Assembly: GCA_947492955.1 (NCBI GenBank)
Contig: CANLOV010000004.1
Coordinates: forward strand, 1-64,000
DNA from: an uncultured Cellulophaga sp.
Lineage (GTDB): Bacteria; Bacteroidota; Bacteroidia; Flavobacteriales; Flavobacteriaceae
DNA length: 64,000 bases
Reading direction: 5' to 3'
Part shown: in pieces, positions 16,778-26,107 of the stretch
Position numbering within the stretch: position 1 is the stretch's first letter
Layout of the letters: each line of letters opens with the position of its first letter
Program-made: the position numbers and the translations under genes
Notes under the pieces: model-generated
What the model was told of the DNA's origin: nothing
Seen by the model: only the letters and a program-made list of their open reading frames with translations
Databases searched by the model: none

Positions 16778-19700
16778 ATGTTGAGAAATTATTTAATTAA
16801 TTACTTAAAAAACAAAACCAAGCTTAAAAAAAGCAAGTTTGGTCTGTTATTATTAACTACTATGTTTTTTACTGCAGCAATGAATGCTCAGTCAGTAAAT
16901 GTAAGTGGTGTAGTAACTGATGAACTTGATCAGCCGATGATTGGGGCAAATGTATTGGTAAAAGGAACAACGAATGGGGCGGTAGCAGATTTTGATGGAA
17001 ATTATGCTATTGGAGCAAACCAAGGAGATGTTTTGGTGTTCTCTTACACTGGATACGAGAGTAAAGAGATTACCGTAGGATCAAGTAACACAATTAATGT
17101 ACAATTAAATCCAGATGCAGAAGCATTAGAGGAAGTTGTATTAATTGGTTATGGTTCTAGAAAAAAGACAGATGTAGTTACTGCTGTAAGTACAGTTGAT
17201 AAAGATTTCTTGAATCAACAGCCATCATCTGATGCTACTAGAGCATTGCAAGGTAGTGCTTCTGGTGTTACTGTAGTTGCGTCTGCAAGACCAGGACAAC
17301 AAGCGCAAGTAAGAATACGTGGTATTGGTAGTATTAATGGTAATAATCCATTGTATATTATTGATGGTTCTATTGGAGGTTCTGTTCCACCACCAGATCA
17401 AATACAAAATATTCAGGTGTTAAAAGATGCATCTTCAACAGCTATTTATGGATCTAGAGGTGCTAATGGTGTAATTTTAATTACTACTAAGACAGGAAGA
17501 AAAAGCCAAAAAGCTCAATTACAATTTAATGTAAAAACAGGTGTAGGAAAGAGTAACGCTAAGATGGATCTAGTTACAGATCCAAATTTAATAGGTCAAA
17601 TGCTTTGGTTAGAACAAACTAATGACGGTATAACTCCAAGTCATCCACATTTTCAGTTTGATCCTAATGATATAAGAGCTACTAGGGTAAACGATTTCTT
17701 ATTTCCAAATGGAGCATCTATAGGTGATGCGTCTACAGATCTTTCTTTATATGAAGAAAGAAACTATCCAATTACACGTACTAATCAAAATGGTACTGAT
17801 TGGTTAGAAGAAATGTATGATAATACTGCTTTATTACAAGAGTACGGTTTATCTGTAACTGGTGGTTCAGAAAAAACTACATATGCTTTAAATGCTAGTT
17901 TTTATGATGAAGAAGGTGTTTTTCAATATAACTCTTTTAATAGATATGCATTTAGATCAAATATAGATTCTGAAGTAACAGATTGGTTAACAGTAGGACA
18001 AAGATTAGGTGCTACTTTTACAGAAAGTAAAGGAAATACAGTTGGTTTTAATGCAATAGTTGAAACAAGCCCATTAATTCCTGTATTTGATGAAGGAGGA
18101 AATTATGCTGGAGGTATAGTAGGAGGAAACTTAAATGATGGTCCAAACCCAGTTGGTAATAATTTCCGTGAGCGTAGAGATTTAAGAAAGGGTCTTAATG
18201 TTACTGGTAATTTTTATGTTCAAATAGAGCCATTACAAGATTTAAAGTTTAAATCATTATTTGGTTATAATATGAATTGGTCAAGTAACCATAATCCAAG
18301 ATTCGGTGATCCAGAAAATACAAATGGTTCTTTCACGAATACGTTAAATGAAACTAGAGATAATAGTTTAACTTGGAACTTCTCTAATACACTTTCTTAT
18401 AATAAAACTATTTCTGATGTTCATAATATAGATTTATTACTTGGTATGGAATCATTCAGAAATACATTTGATAGAGTACAAGCAGGAAGAGCAGGTTTTA
18501 TATCTACTAACGAAGATTTTTATTTCTTACAAGCAGGTGCAGATGCAATTACTAATAATTCTGCTTCAAATGCGGGTTCATTATTTTCTTTATTCTCTAG
18601 AGCCTATTATTCTTATGATAATAAGTATATGATAGAAGGTACCATACGTAGAGATGCTTCATCTATTTTTGCATCAGATAAGCGTGTTGGGTATTTCCCA
18701 GCAGTATCTGCAGGTTGGGTAGTTTCTAAAGAAAATTTTATGGAAAGTACTAGTGGTTGGTTAAACCAATTAAAATTTAGATTTGGTTGGGGACAATCTG
18801 GTAACGACCAAATAGGTAGCAATAGTAATATCTTTAGTACGTTTGGATCTGGTTTAGGAAATTCTTACTACGGTATCGGTGGCGGAGATAACACTATTTC
18901 TCTAGGTTATCAGTCAATAGCATTCGGTAATCCAGATGCTGTATGGGAAACTACAGAATCTACAAACTTTGGAATTGATGCTACTATTGTTGGTGGTTTA
19001 AATTTAAGTGTTGATATCTGGAGAAAGAAAACATCAGATATGTTATTCCCTATTGCTTTACCAGCTGTTGTAGGACAAGGGGCATTCCCAGCAGTAAATA
19101 TAGGAACAATGGATAATAATGGTTTTGATATTGAGCTTAATTATGCGGGTGCTATAGGAGAAGACTTTAACTATAGTATAGGAGCAAATGTTTCTGCATA
19201 TAAAAATGAGGTAACACAATTATCAACTGGTGAAACAGATTTTATAACAGGTATAAGCCAAAGAGGGCAGACGTATACAAGAGCAGAAAATGGACGTTCA
19301 TTTCCTGAATTTTATGGTTACGTTGTAGATGGTATTTTTCAAACGCAACAAGAAGCTGATGATCATGCAACTAACGGAACATATAACCAACCAGGTAATT
19401 TAAAATTTAGAGATGTTAATGGAGATGGAGAAATTACTCCTGACGATCGTACTTCTATAGGAAATCCACATCCAGATTTTACAGCAGGTTTAAATATTGG
19501 TATGCAATATAAAAACTTTGATCTTACTGCGCTTTGGTATGCTAGTGTTGGTAATGATTTAATTAACTATTACAATAGATTTACTAGATACGGTTTATTT
19601 CAAGGACCAAAGGCTGCTGATCGTTTATTCCGTTCATGGGGAAGTCCTTATTTAGATGATAATGCTAATGCTGTATTACCTAAAGCCTCTAGTACAACAA

Positions 19701-19981
19701 GTCAAGAGCAAAATACACATTCTGATTTAATAGAAGACGGTTCGTTTTTACGTTTAAAGTCATTACAAATAGGGTATAATATTCCACAGAATGTTTTAGA
19801 AAAAGTAGGTATATCTAGTATGCGTGTATATGTAATGGGTACTAACCTAATTACTTTATTTGATGATTATTCTGGTTTAGATGTAGAAGTATCACCTGCA
19901 ACTGAGATAAATAGAGGTTTTGATTTAGGTACTTGGCCACAACCAAAACAATTTATTCTTGGATTAAATATTAGTTTATAA
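16778..19981 (+). CDS. SusC-like TonB-dependent outer-membrane transporter
   Basis: The 1067-aa protein has a signal peptide ending near AAMNAQS, a carboxypeptidase-regulatory-like domain (about 42-125, GVVTDELDQPMIGANVLVKG), a plug (about 130-240, with QVRIRGIGSINGNNPLYIIDG) and a large beta-barrel ending NISL. It has no N-terminal STN signalling domain, so no anti-sigma partner is expected. With the SusD encoded 15 bp downstream it forms a TonB-powered glycan importer. Position next to sugar-acid catabolic genes and UnbV proteins suggests an algal oligosaccharide as substrate, which the sequence cannot name. Confidence 0.95.
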   Translation: MLRNYLINYLKNKTKLKKSKFGLLLLTTMFFTAAMNAQSVNVSGVVTDELDQPMIGANVLVKGTTNGAVADFDGNYAIGANQGDVLVFSYTGYESKEITVGSSNTINVQLNPDAEALEEVVLIGYGSRKKTDVVTAVSTVDKDFLNQQPSSDATRALQGSASGVTVVASARPGQQAQVRIRGIGSINGNNPLYIIDGSIGGSVPPPDQIQNIQVLKDASSTAIYGSRGANGVILITTKTGRKSQKAQLQFNVKTGVGKSNAKMDLVTDPNLIGQMLWLEQTNDGITPSHPHFQFDPNDIRATRVNDFLFPNGASIGDASTDLSLYEERNYPITRTNQNGTDWLEEMYDNTALLQEYGLSVTGGSEKTTYALNASFYDEEGVFQYNSFNRYAFRSNIDSEVTDWLTVGQRLGATFTESKGNTVGFNAIVETSPLIPVFDEGGNYAGGIVGGNLNDGPNPVGNNFRERRDLRKGLNVTGNFYVQIEPLQDLKFKSLFGYNMNWSSNHNPRFGDPENTNGSFTNTLNETRDNSLTWNFSNTLSYNKTISDVHNIDLLLGMESFRNTFDRVQAGRAGFISTNEDFYFLQAGADAITNNSASNAGSLFSLFSRAYYSYDNKYMIEGTIRRDASSIFASDKRVGYFPAVSAGWVVSKENFMESTSGWLNQLKFRFGWGQSGNDQIGSNSNIFSTFGSGLGNSYYGIGGGDNTISLGYQSIAFGNPDAVWETTESTNFGIDATIVGGLNLSVDIWRKKTSDMLFPIALPAVVGQGAFPAVNIGTMDNNGFDIELNYAGAIGEDFNYSIGANVSAYKNEVTQLSTGETDFITGISQRGQTYTRAENGRSFPEFYGYVVDGIFQTQQEADDHATNGTYNQPGNLKFRDVNGDGEITPDDRTSIGNPHPDFTAGLNIGMQYKNFDLTALWYASVGNDLINYYNRFTRYGLFQGPKAADRLFRSWGSPYLDDNANAVLPKASSTTSQEQNTHSDLIEDGSFLRLKSLQIGYNIPQNVLEKVGISSMRVYVMGTNLITLFDDYSGLDVEVSPATEINRGFDLGTWPQPKQFILGLNISL

Positions 19982-19996
19982 TTAAAAAAAAGAAAA

Positions 19997-21751
19997 ATGA
20001 AAAGATTATATTACAAATTAAGTCTATTAGCAGTTCTAGGAATTGCTATTAGTTCATGTAAAGAAGAATTTTTAGAAGAGTTTCCAAGGGGAGTAGTAAC
20101 AATAGATACACTTTCTGATGAATCTGGAGCTGATTTATTATTAATAGGTGCTTATTCTGTTATTGATGGTTTTTCTGCAGGAGGACCTGGTGGAGCAGGT
20201 GAAGCTTCCGCAACCAACTGGGTTTGGGGAGATGTACCTTCAGATGATATGCACCGTGGAGATCAAACAGGTGGATGGAGTGCTATAAACTTAATTGAGC
20301 GTTATGAAATAGACCCAACAAATCCATGGGTAGAAGGTTTATGGAACGCAAATTATGATGGTGTAGCAAGAGCTAATGATGTGTTAAATGTAATTAGAAA
20401 TGCAGGTGATGCAATTCCTACAGAGGCTGCAAATCAAATTGAAGCAGAAGCAAGATGGTTAAGAGCTTGGTTTCATTTTCAATTGAGAACAAAAATAGAG
20501 AAAATACCTTATATTACAGAGGATGTAAACCCTGCTGAAGTTACAAATGAAGCAGAAGTTTGGGATATGATTGAAGCAGATATACAATGGGGTATAGATA
20601 ATAATATGGACGAAACTCCTAGTGATGTAGGTAGAGCTTCTCGTTGGGCAGCGAAAGCATTAAAGGCTCGTGTTCATATGTTTCAAAATGAATTTTCTGA
20701 AGCAAAACCTTTATTAGACGATATCATAAATAATGGACCATTTATGTTAATGGAACATTTTTATGACAATCATGATGAGGAAAAGCAGAATAATGCAGAA
20801 AGTATTTTTGAAATACAATATACAGTGAATGATGGTGCTGCAGGTGGAGAAAATGCAGGGTCTGATCATAGAACATTATTTCCTAGAGGAGCTGATGTAG
20901 GACTGTGTTGTGCATATAGTGCACCTAGTTTTGACCTTTTTAATGCATTTAAAGTAGATGCTGATGGTTTACCATTATTAGATACTTTCCAAGATGATTT
21001 ATTGTTAGAAGATTACGGTATACTTGATACAGAGGATTTTACACCAACAAGTGAACTGCTTGATCCTAGAGTAGATTGGACTATAGCAAGACGTGGTATA
21101 CCATTTTTAGATTGGGGACCAATGTCAGGTGGAGATTGGATGTTAGATCAAGCAGGTATGGGACCATTTTTAAATAAGAAAATTATGTTCTATAAGAGAA
21201 ACTTCCAAACAATATCTATTAATACACCAACTTGGTCTGCAGGTTTAAATGGTAATAACTGGCGTTTATTTAGATTATCACATGTTATACTTTGGAGAGC
21301 AGAAGTAGCTATTGAAGAAAATGATTTAGCAACTGCAGTGGATTTAGTAAATCAGATTCGTTTAAGAGCCCAAGATGATATTGTTATGGGTAAAATAAAT
21401 AACACTAATTTTGATAGTGCTACACCTCTAGATATCGATGAAACACAACCAGCAGCAAATTATATGCTAGGATTGTACCCATCTTTTCCTGATCAAGAAT
21501 ATGCTAGAAAAGCTGTAAGACATGAAACACGTTTAGAGTTTGCATTAGAAGGTATGCGTTTTCAAGATTTAGTACGTTGGGGTATAGATGGAGAAACAAT
21601 TAATGCATATTTGGCATCTGAGTTATCTAATAATAAGCTTCCATGGATTCAGGGAGCGGCTTATACACCTGGCAAAAATGATCATTTCCCAATACCACAA
21701 ACACAATTAGATTTACAAAGTGGAGTTCTTACTCAGGATCCAGCTTATTAA
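19997..21751 (+). CDS. SusD-like glycan-binding lipoprotein
   Basis: The 584-aa protein has lipobox ISSCKEE (C21) and the SusD/RagB pattern: an N-terminal part with repeated helices (NANYDGVARANDVLNVI, AEARWLRAWFHFQL) and a C-terminal part ending in the family-typical LEFALEGMRFQDLVRWG and FPIPQTQLD segments. It caps the SusC barrel at the cell surface and captures the glycan. It lies 15 bp after susC, and a strong terminator follows at 21804-21839. Confidence 0.95.
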   Translation: MKRLYYKLSLLAVLGIAISSCKEEFLEEFPRGVVTIDTLSDESGADLLLIGAYSVIDGFSAGGPGGAGEASATNWVWGDVPSDDMHRGDQTGGWSAINLIERYEIDPTNPWVEGLWNANYDGVARANDVLNVIRNAGDAIPTEAANQIEAEARWLRAWFHFQLRTKIEKIPYITEDVNPAEVTNEAEVWDMIEADIQWGIDNNMDETPSDVGRASRWAAKALKARVHMFQNEFSEAKPLLDDIINNGPFMLMEHFYDNHDEEKQNNAESIFEIQYTVNDGAAGGENAGSDHRTLFPRGADVGLCCAYSAPSFDLFNAFKVDADGLPLLDTFQDDLLLEDYGILDTEDFTPTSELLDPRVDWTIARRGIPFLDWGPMSGGDWMLDQAGMGPFLNKKIMFYKRNFQTISINTPTWSAGLNGNNWRLFRLSHVILWRAEVAIEENDLATAVDLVNQIRLRAQDDIVMGKINNTNFDSATPLDIDETQPAANYMLGLYPSFPDQEYARKAVRHETRLEFALEGMRFQDLVRWGIDGETINAYLASELSNNKLPWIQGAAYTPGKNDHFPIPQTQLDLQSGVLTQDPAY

Positions 21752-21803
21752 TTTAAAATTTTAAGTATTAGTTTGGTTTAATTCTTATTTTAATTAGTAG
21801 AGT

Positions 21804-21839
21804 AAAATGGTAGTTAGCAAATGCTAACTACCATTTTTT
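21804..21839 (+). terminator. Strong intrinsic terminator after susD
   Basis: A 16-bp stem (AAAATGGTAGTTAGCA at 21804-21819 and its complement at 21822-21837) with a tiny loop is followed by T. It separates the susCD unit from the downstream catabolic operon. Confidence 0.85.
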
Positions 21840-21983
21840 AGTATTAAAATAGAGATTTAATGAAAATTTTTTTAAAAATTAGAATAAATAAAACATATTT
21901 ACTTTCTTAATTTTAACAACATAGAATACTTACATTCGACTAAAAGGTAAGAATGACAAATTATAACAAAGAAAAAACAAACC

Positions 21984-23273
21984 ATGAAGAAACATACCCG
22001 TAAAAGATATAATATACTTGCTATGGTATTTATTACTGTAGTTATTAATTATTTAGATAGAAGTAATCTTTCTGTTGCCGCTTTTGCCTTAAGTGAAGAA
22101 TTAGAATTAGATTCTGTACAAATGGGATCTATTTTTTCTGCTTTTGGTTTGACTTATGCTTTTTTACAAATCCCAGGTGGGTTAATGGCAGATAAAGTAA
22201 AAACAAGGATTTTGTATCCTATAATAATGGGTTTATGGTCTATTGCTACCTTAATTCAAGGACTTGTTTCTTCTTTTGCAGCACTTATAGGGCTTCGTGC
22301 AAGTATAGGTGTTTTTGAAGCACCGTCTTATCCAATTAATAATTTGATAGTTACAAGGTGGTTTCCAGAAAATGAACGCGCTTCAGCAATTGCTATTTAT
22401 ACTTCCGGTCAATTTTTAGGATTGGCTTTTCTTACACCCGTGTTAACAAGTATTCAAGCTTATATTGGATGGCGTGGCCTTTTTATTGTTTCAGGAATCA
22501 TTGGTTTAGTTTGGGCTGCTGTTTGGTATTTCTTTTATAGAGACCCAAAAAATCATAAAAGAGTAAGTACTTCCGAGTTAGAATACATTTCTAAAGGTGG
22601 TGGTTTAATTGATGTAAAATCTAAAAAGGAAGAAATTAAAGAAGAAGAAAAATTTAATTTATCAGATTTAGTACATGTATTTGCTTATAGAAAATTATGG
22701 GGAATATATATAGCTCAATTTTGTTTAGGAGCAACAGCTATATTTTTCTTAACGTGGTTCCCCACATATTTGGTTAAGTATCGTGGCTTAGACTTTTTAG
22801 AATCAGGCTTTTTGGCTTCTATTCCATTTTTAGCAGCTTTTATAGGAATATTGTTATCTGGTTTTACTTCTGATTTATTAGTAAAAAAAGGATATTCAAA
22901 TGAAATAGCAAGAAAAGGACCAATTATAGTAGGTATGTTATTATCTACTTGTATTATTGGAGCTAATTATACAGATGACACTTTTTTAGTTATTTTATTT
23001 CTAGCAATAGCCTTTTTTGGTAATGGATTAGCAAGTATAGCATGGATATTTGTTTCGTTAATGGCACCAAAAAAATTAATTGGAGTTACAGGAGGTGCGT
23101 TTAATTTTATAGGAGGGCTTTCAGCTGTTGTTGTTCCTATTGTTGTTGGTTATTTGGTAAAAGATGGAGATTTTAAACCAGCGTTATTTTTCATAGGAGG
23201 TGTTGCCTTTTTAGGTTTTTTCTGCTATACTTTTATTGTAGGTAAAGTAGAGAGAATTGTTCCAAAATCTTAA
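21984..23273 (+). CDS. MFS transporter, ACS family (hexuronate/galactonate type), paralogue
   Basis: The 429-aa twelve-segment permease has the signature VVINYLDRSNLSVAA and is clearly paralogous to the product at 9731-11038. It opens an operon in which the next genes encode a galactonate-dehydratase-like enzyme (28 bp gap), KDG kinase, aldolase and lactonase. This makes an aldonate such as D-galactonate the most likely cargo, as for E. coli DgoT. A uronate remains possible. Confidence 0.85.
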   Translation: MKKHTRKRYNILAMVFITVVINYLDRSNLSVAAFALSEELELDSVQMGSIFSAFGLTYAFLQIPGGLMADKVKTRILYPIIMGLWSIATLIQGLVSSFAALIGLRASIGVFEAPSYPINNLIVTRWFPENERASAIAIYTSGQFLGLAFLTPVLTSIQAYIGWRGLFIVSGIIGLVWAAVWYFFYRDPKNHKRVSTSELEYISKGGGLIDVKSKKEEIKEEEKFNLSDLVHVFAYRKLWGIYIAQFCLGATAIFFLTWFPTYLVKYRGLDFLESGFLASIPFLAAFIGILLSGFTSDLLVKKGYSNEIARKGPIIVGMLLSTCIIGANYTDDTFLVILFLAIAFFGNGLASIAWIFVSLMAPKKLIGVTGGAFNFIGGLSAVVVPIVVGYLVKDGDFKPALFFIGGVAFLGFFCYTFIVGKVERIVPKS

Positions 23274-23301
23274 TTTGAATAAAATTACTATAAATATAAA
23301 A

Positions 23302-24459
23302 ATGAAGATAAAAGATATTAAAGCTTTCCCTATTAATGTTGGAAGCGGTAGTCAATTAGTTATAAAAATTGAAACAGATACGGGGATATATGGATGGGGA
23401 GCTTCAGGAATTTCTGGAAGAGAATTAGCGGTAGTTGGAGCAATTAAACATTTTAAGCCATTGCTAATTGGAAAAAATCCAATGCAAATAGAAGCAATTT
23501 GGCAAGATTTATACCGAGGTCAATATTTTGAAGGAGGGCGAGTGTTAACAGCTGCAATATCGGCTATAGATATTGCCCTTTATGATATTAAAGGAAAAGC
23601 ATTAGGCGTTCCTGTTTATGAATTATTAGGAGGTAAACAACGAGATTTTGTAGAATGTTTTGCATCCGTTCGTTTTTCTTCTTTAGAAGAGCTTTTAAGG
23701 TTGTCTAAAGGCTTAATTAAAGAAGGGTGGACAATGCTTCGTTTGGCTCCAGCAGAATTTGAAGCTCAAGAAAATCAGAGTATATTTGAACCTAGAGAGT
23801 CTATATCAATAATTGCGGAATGGTTAATTGCACTTAGAAAAGAAGTAGGAACAAAAATAACAATAGGTATAGATTACCATTCTAGATTAAATCAGGCAGA
23901 AACATATTCATTTATGAAAAGAATGCCAGAAGGAACTATAGATTTTATAGAAGAACCTATACGAGATGAAAATCCAGGGGCATATCAGAATCTAAGAAAG
24001 CTAATAGATGTACCTTTTGCTATTGGTGAAGAGTTTTCTAGTAAGTGGCAGTTTTTACCTTTTATAGAGCAAGATATAACACAGTATGCTAGAGTTGATG
24101 TTTGTAATGTAGGAGGTTTAACAGAGGCAAAAAAGGTAGCTTCTTTAGCAGAAGCACATTATATAGATTTAATGCCACATAATCCTTTAGGACCAATTTG
24201 TACTGCGGCAACGATACATTTAGCAGCTGCATGTTCAAACTTTAGTTGGTTAGAAGAGGTAAATACAGGAGCACATGTAATTACAAATGATCCTAAATTT
24301 TACCCTGTTCAGCATAAGCTACAAGGGTCTCGTTACCCTGTTATAGATACTCCAGGATTAGGTGTGGAAGTTGATGAGGAATATGCTGCAAAAAATGAAT
24401 TTAAACTTGTGGAAATTCCTCGTTTATATAAAAATGATGGATCATTAACAAATTGGTAA
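23302..24459 (+). CDS. Mandelate racemase/enolase-superfamily sugar acid dehydratase, galactonate-dehydratase-like
   Basis: With the ATG at 23302 the protein has 385 aa; an upstream TTG would add 15 residues of poor quality. It belongs to the mandelate-racemase group: D191-x-H193 (GIDYHSR), E217 (EEPI), E243 (GEEF), H293 (MPHNPLGPICTA) and E318 match the residue set of D-galactonate dehydratases. It would dehydrate an aldonate to a 2-keto-3-deoxy acid. KDG kinase follows 4 bp downstream and handles such a product. Galactonate is favoured because the locus otherwise concerns galactans, but gluconate-type acids are possible. Confidence 0.8.
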   Translation: MKIKDIKAFPINVGSGSQLVIKIETDTGIYGWGASGISGRELAVVGAIKHFKPLLIGKNPMQIEAIWQDLYRGQYFEGGRVLTAAISAIDIALYDIKGKALGVPVYELLGGKQRDFVECFASVRFSSLEELLRLSKGLIKEGWTMLRLAPAEFEAQENQSIFEPRESISIIAEWLIALRKEVGTKITIGIDYHSRLNQAETYSFMKRMPEGTIDFIEEPIRDENPGAYQNLRKLIDVPFAIGEEFSSKWQFLPFIEQDITQYARVDVCNVGGLTEAKKVASLAEAHYIDLMPHNPLGPICTAATIHLAAACSNFSWLEEVNTGAHVITNDPKFYPVQHKLQGSRYPVIDTPGLGVEVDEEYAAKNEFKLVEIPRLYKNDGSLTNW

Positions 24460-24463
24460 TAAT

Positions 24464-25471
24464 ATGAGTTTTGTAACTTTTGGAGAAATAATGTTGCGTT
24501 TAACTCCAAGTAATCATGGAGCTAAAATTAACTCAGCAGCAACATTTGGAGTAAATTATGCAGGTTCAGAATCTAATGTGGCTAGCTCGTTAGGAGTGTT
24601 AAAAAATAAGGTAGACTTTGTAACAAAATTACCAGATAACCAACTTGGAGATGCAGCAATAAGTTCATTGCAAGGCTATGGTATAAATACATCACATATA
24701 ATAAAAGGAGGAAAGAGAATAGGAACATATTTTATAGAAATAGGTTCGTCTATTAGACCTTCTAGCGTAATATATGATAGAGCAGATTCTGCAATAAGTC
24801 ATTTAAAAGAAGGAGAGTTAGATTGGGAAGCCATACTTAAAAATAAAGAATGGATATTCTTATCTGGGATAACACCAGTGTTATCTAAGCAATGTGCAGC
24901 AGAAACTATTAAAGCAGCCCAAACGGCACATAAATTAGGAGTTAAAGTTGCTTTTGATATGAATTATAGAAGGTCTTTATGGAAGTCTTCTGATGATGCA
25001 AGAGTAATTTTTGATGAAATATTAAAGTATACAGATTTATTGTTTGGTAATGCAGGGGTTTTAGTAGATGTTTATGGGATGAAATTTTCTGGAAATAATT
25101 CAACAGAGAAAACTTTAGATGCAGCTATTAAAGCACAACAAAAATTTAATATTAAACAATTAGCATTTACAGTAAGAGACCATATTTCTGCCAGTGAAAA
25201 CAAATTATCTGGAATTATTTTATCGGGTGATAAGCATATAATATCAAATACATATAATGTAGAAATAACAGACCGTTTTGGTACTGGAGATTCTTTTGCA
25301 GCAGCATGTTTACATGGTTTAAGTTTAGGTTGGGAAGAAGAAAAAATCATTAATTTTTCTACAGCTGCTTTTGCGTTAAAACACACTATACAAGGCGATC
25401 AGCATACTAGCTCAGAGAAAGAAATTATATCAATAATGGAAGGAAATACTTCCGGACACGTATTAAGGTAA
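24464..25471 (+). CDS. kdgK: 2-keto-3-deoxygluconate kinase (PfkB family)
   Basis: The 335-aa ribokinase/PfkB protein has N-terminal FGEIMLRLTPSNHG and NYAGSESNVA, as in KDG kinases, and the anion-hole motif DRFGTGDSF with base D276. It phosphorylates KDG (and in many bacteria also the C4 epimer 2-keto-3-deoxygalactonate) at C6 with ATP. The gene is packed between the dehydratase (4 bp gap) and the aldolase (1 bp gap). It can serve both the aldonate route encoded here and the anhydrogalactose operon in 1314-7930, which has no kinase of its own. Confidence 0.9.
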   Translation: MSFVTFGEIMLRLTPSNHGAKINSAATFGVNYAGSESNVASSLGVLKNKVDFVTKLPDNQLGDAAISSLQGYGINTSHIIKGGKRIGTYFIEIGSSIRPSSVIYDRADSAISHLKEGELDWEAILKNKEWIFLSGITPVLSKQCAAETIKAAQTAHKLGVKVAFDMNYRRSLWKSSDDARVIFDEILKYTDLLFGNAGVLVDVYGMKFSGNNSTEKTLDAAIKAQQKFNIKQLAFTVRDHISASENKLSGIILSGDKHIISNTYNVEITDRFGTGDSFAAACLHGLSLGWEEEKIINFSTAAFALKHTIQGDQHTSSEKEIISIMEGNTSGHVLR

Positions 25472-25472
25472 A

Positions 25473-26105
25473 ATGGAAAGAAAAGAAATTGTATCAGTAA
25501 TAAAAAAAGAAAAAGTTGTAGCTATTTTAAGGGCAAAAGCTCAAAAAGATGTAGAAAGTGTTGTTGAAGCTGTTTTCTCTGTAGGACTTAATGTTTTAGA
25601 AATAACGTCTAATACACCAGGTTATTTAGAAGAAATTTCTAAAGCCCGTAAAGTATATTCAAATAAATTAGTAGGTGCAGGAACAGTTATTAATGTAAAA
25701 ATTGCTGAAGAAGTAATTAAAGCTGGAGCTCAATTTATAGTTACACCAAATACGAATGCAGATGTTATAAAGTATGCTCATAAGTATGATGTGCCCGTTT
25801 TAGTAGGAGCACTTACGCCTACAGAAGTTTGTGTTGCAGCAGAGAATGGAGCAGATGTTATAAAGTTATTTCCGGCAGGAAATTTAGACACTCCTTATTT
25901 AAAAGCAGTACAGGCACCATTAGATAGTTTAGAGTATTTTGCTGTTGGTGGTATTAATACAAAAAATGTAGATAAATGGTTTAAATCTGGAGCATCTGGT
26001 GTAGGTTATGGTTGTGTTGTTAATAACCCAGATACAGGTCGTATAGATTTAGAAGCAATAAAAGAGACTGCAAAGAAATTTTTAAGTGCAGCACAAAATA
26101 ACTAA
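25473..26105 (+). CDS. eda: KDPG/KDPGal aldolase
   Basis: The 210-aa class I aldolase has Schiff-base K131 (DVIKLFPAG) and general base E43 (VLEITSNTPG), plus VGAGTV and VTPN. It splits 2-keto-3-deoxy-6-phosphogluconate (or the galactonate epimer) to pyruvate and glyceraldehyde 3-phosphate, delivering carbon to lower glycolysis. It follows the kinase by one base, so translation is probably coupled. Confidence 0.92.
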   Translation: MERKEIVSVIKKEKVVAILRAKAQKDVESVVEAVFSVGLNVLEITSNTPGYLEEISKARKVYSNKLVGAGTVINVKIAEEVIKAGAQFIVTPNTNADVIKYAHKYDVPVLVGALTPTEVCVAAENGADVIKLFPAGNLDTPYLKAVQAPLDSLEYFAVGGINTKNVDKWFKSGASGVGYGCVVNNPDTGRIDLEAIKETAKKFLSAAQNN

Positions 26106-26107
26106 TT

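Noticed and set aside
18613-18822. Antisense reading frame within susC
   Set aside because: It is a by-product of susC codon usage, without a start signal, domain or operon context; similar antisense frames across the window were discarded for the same reason.
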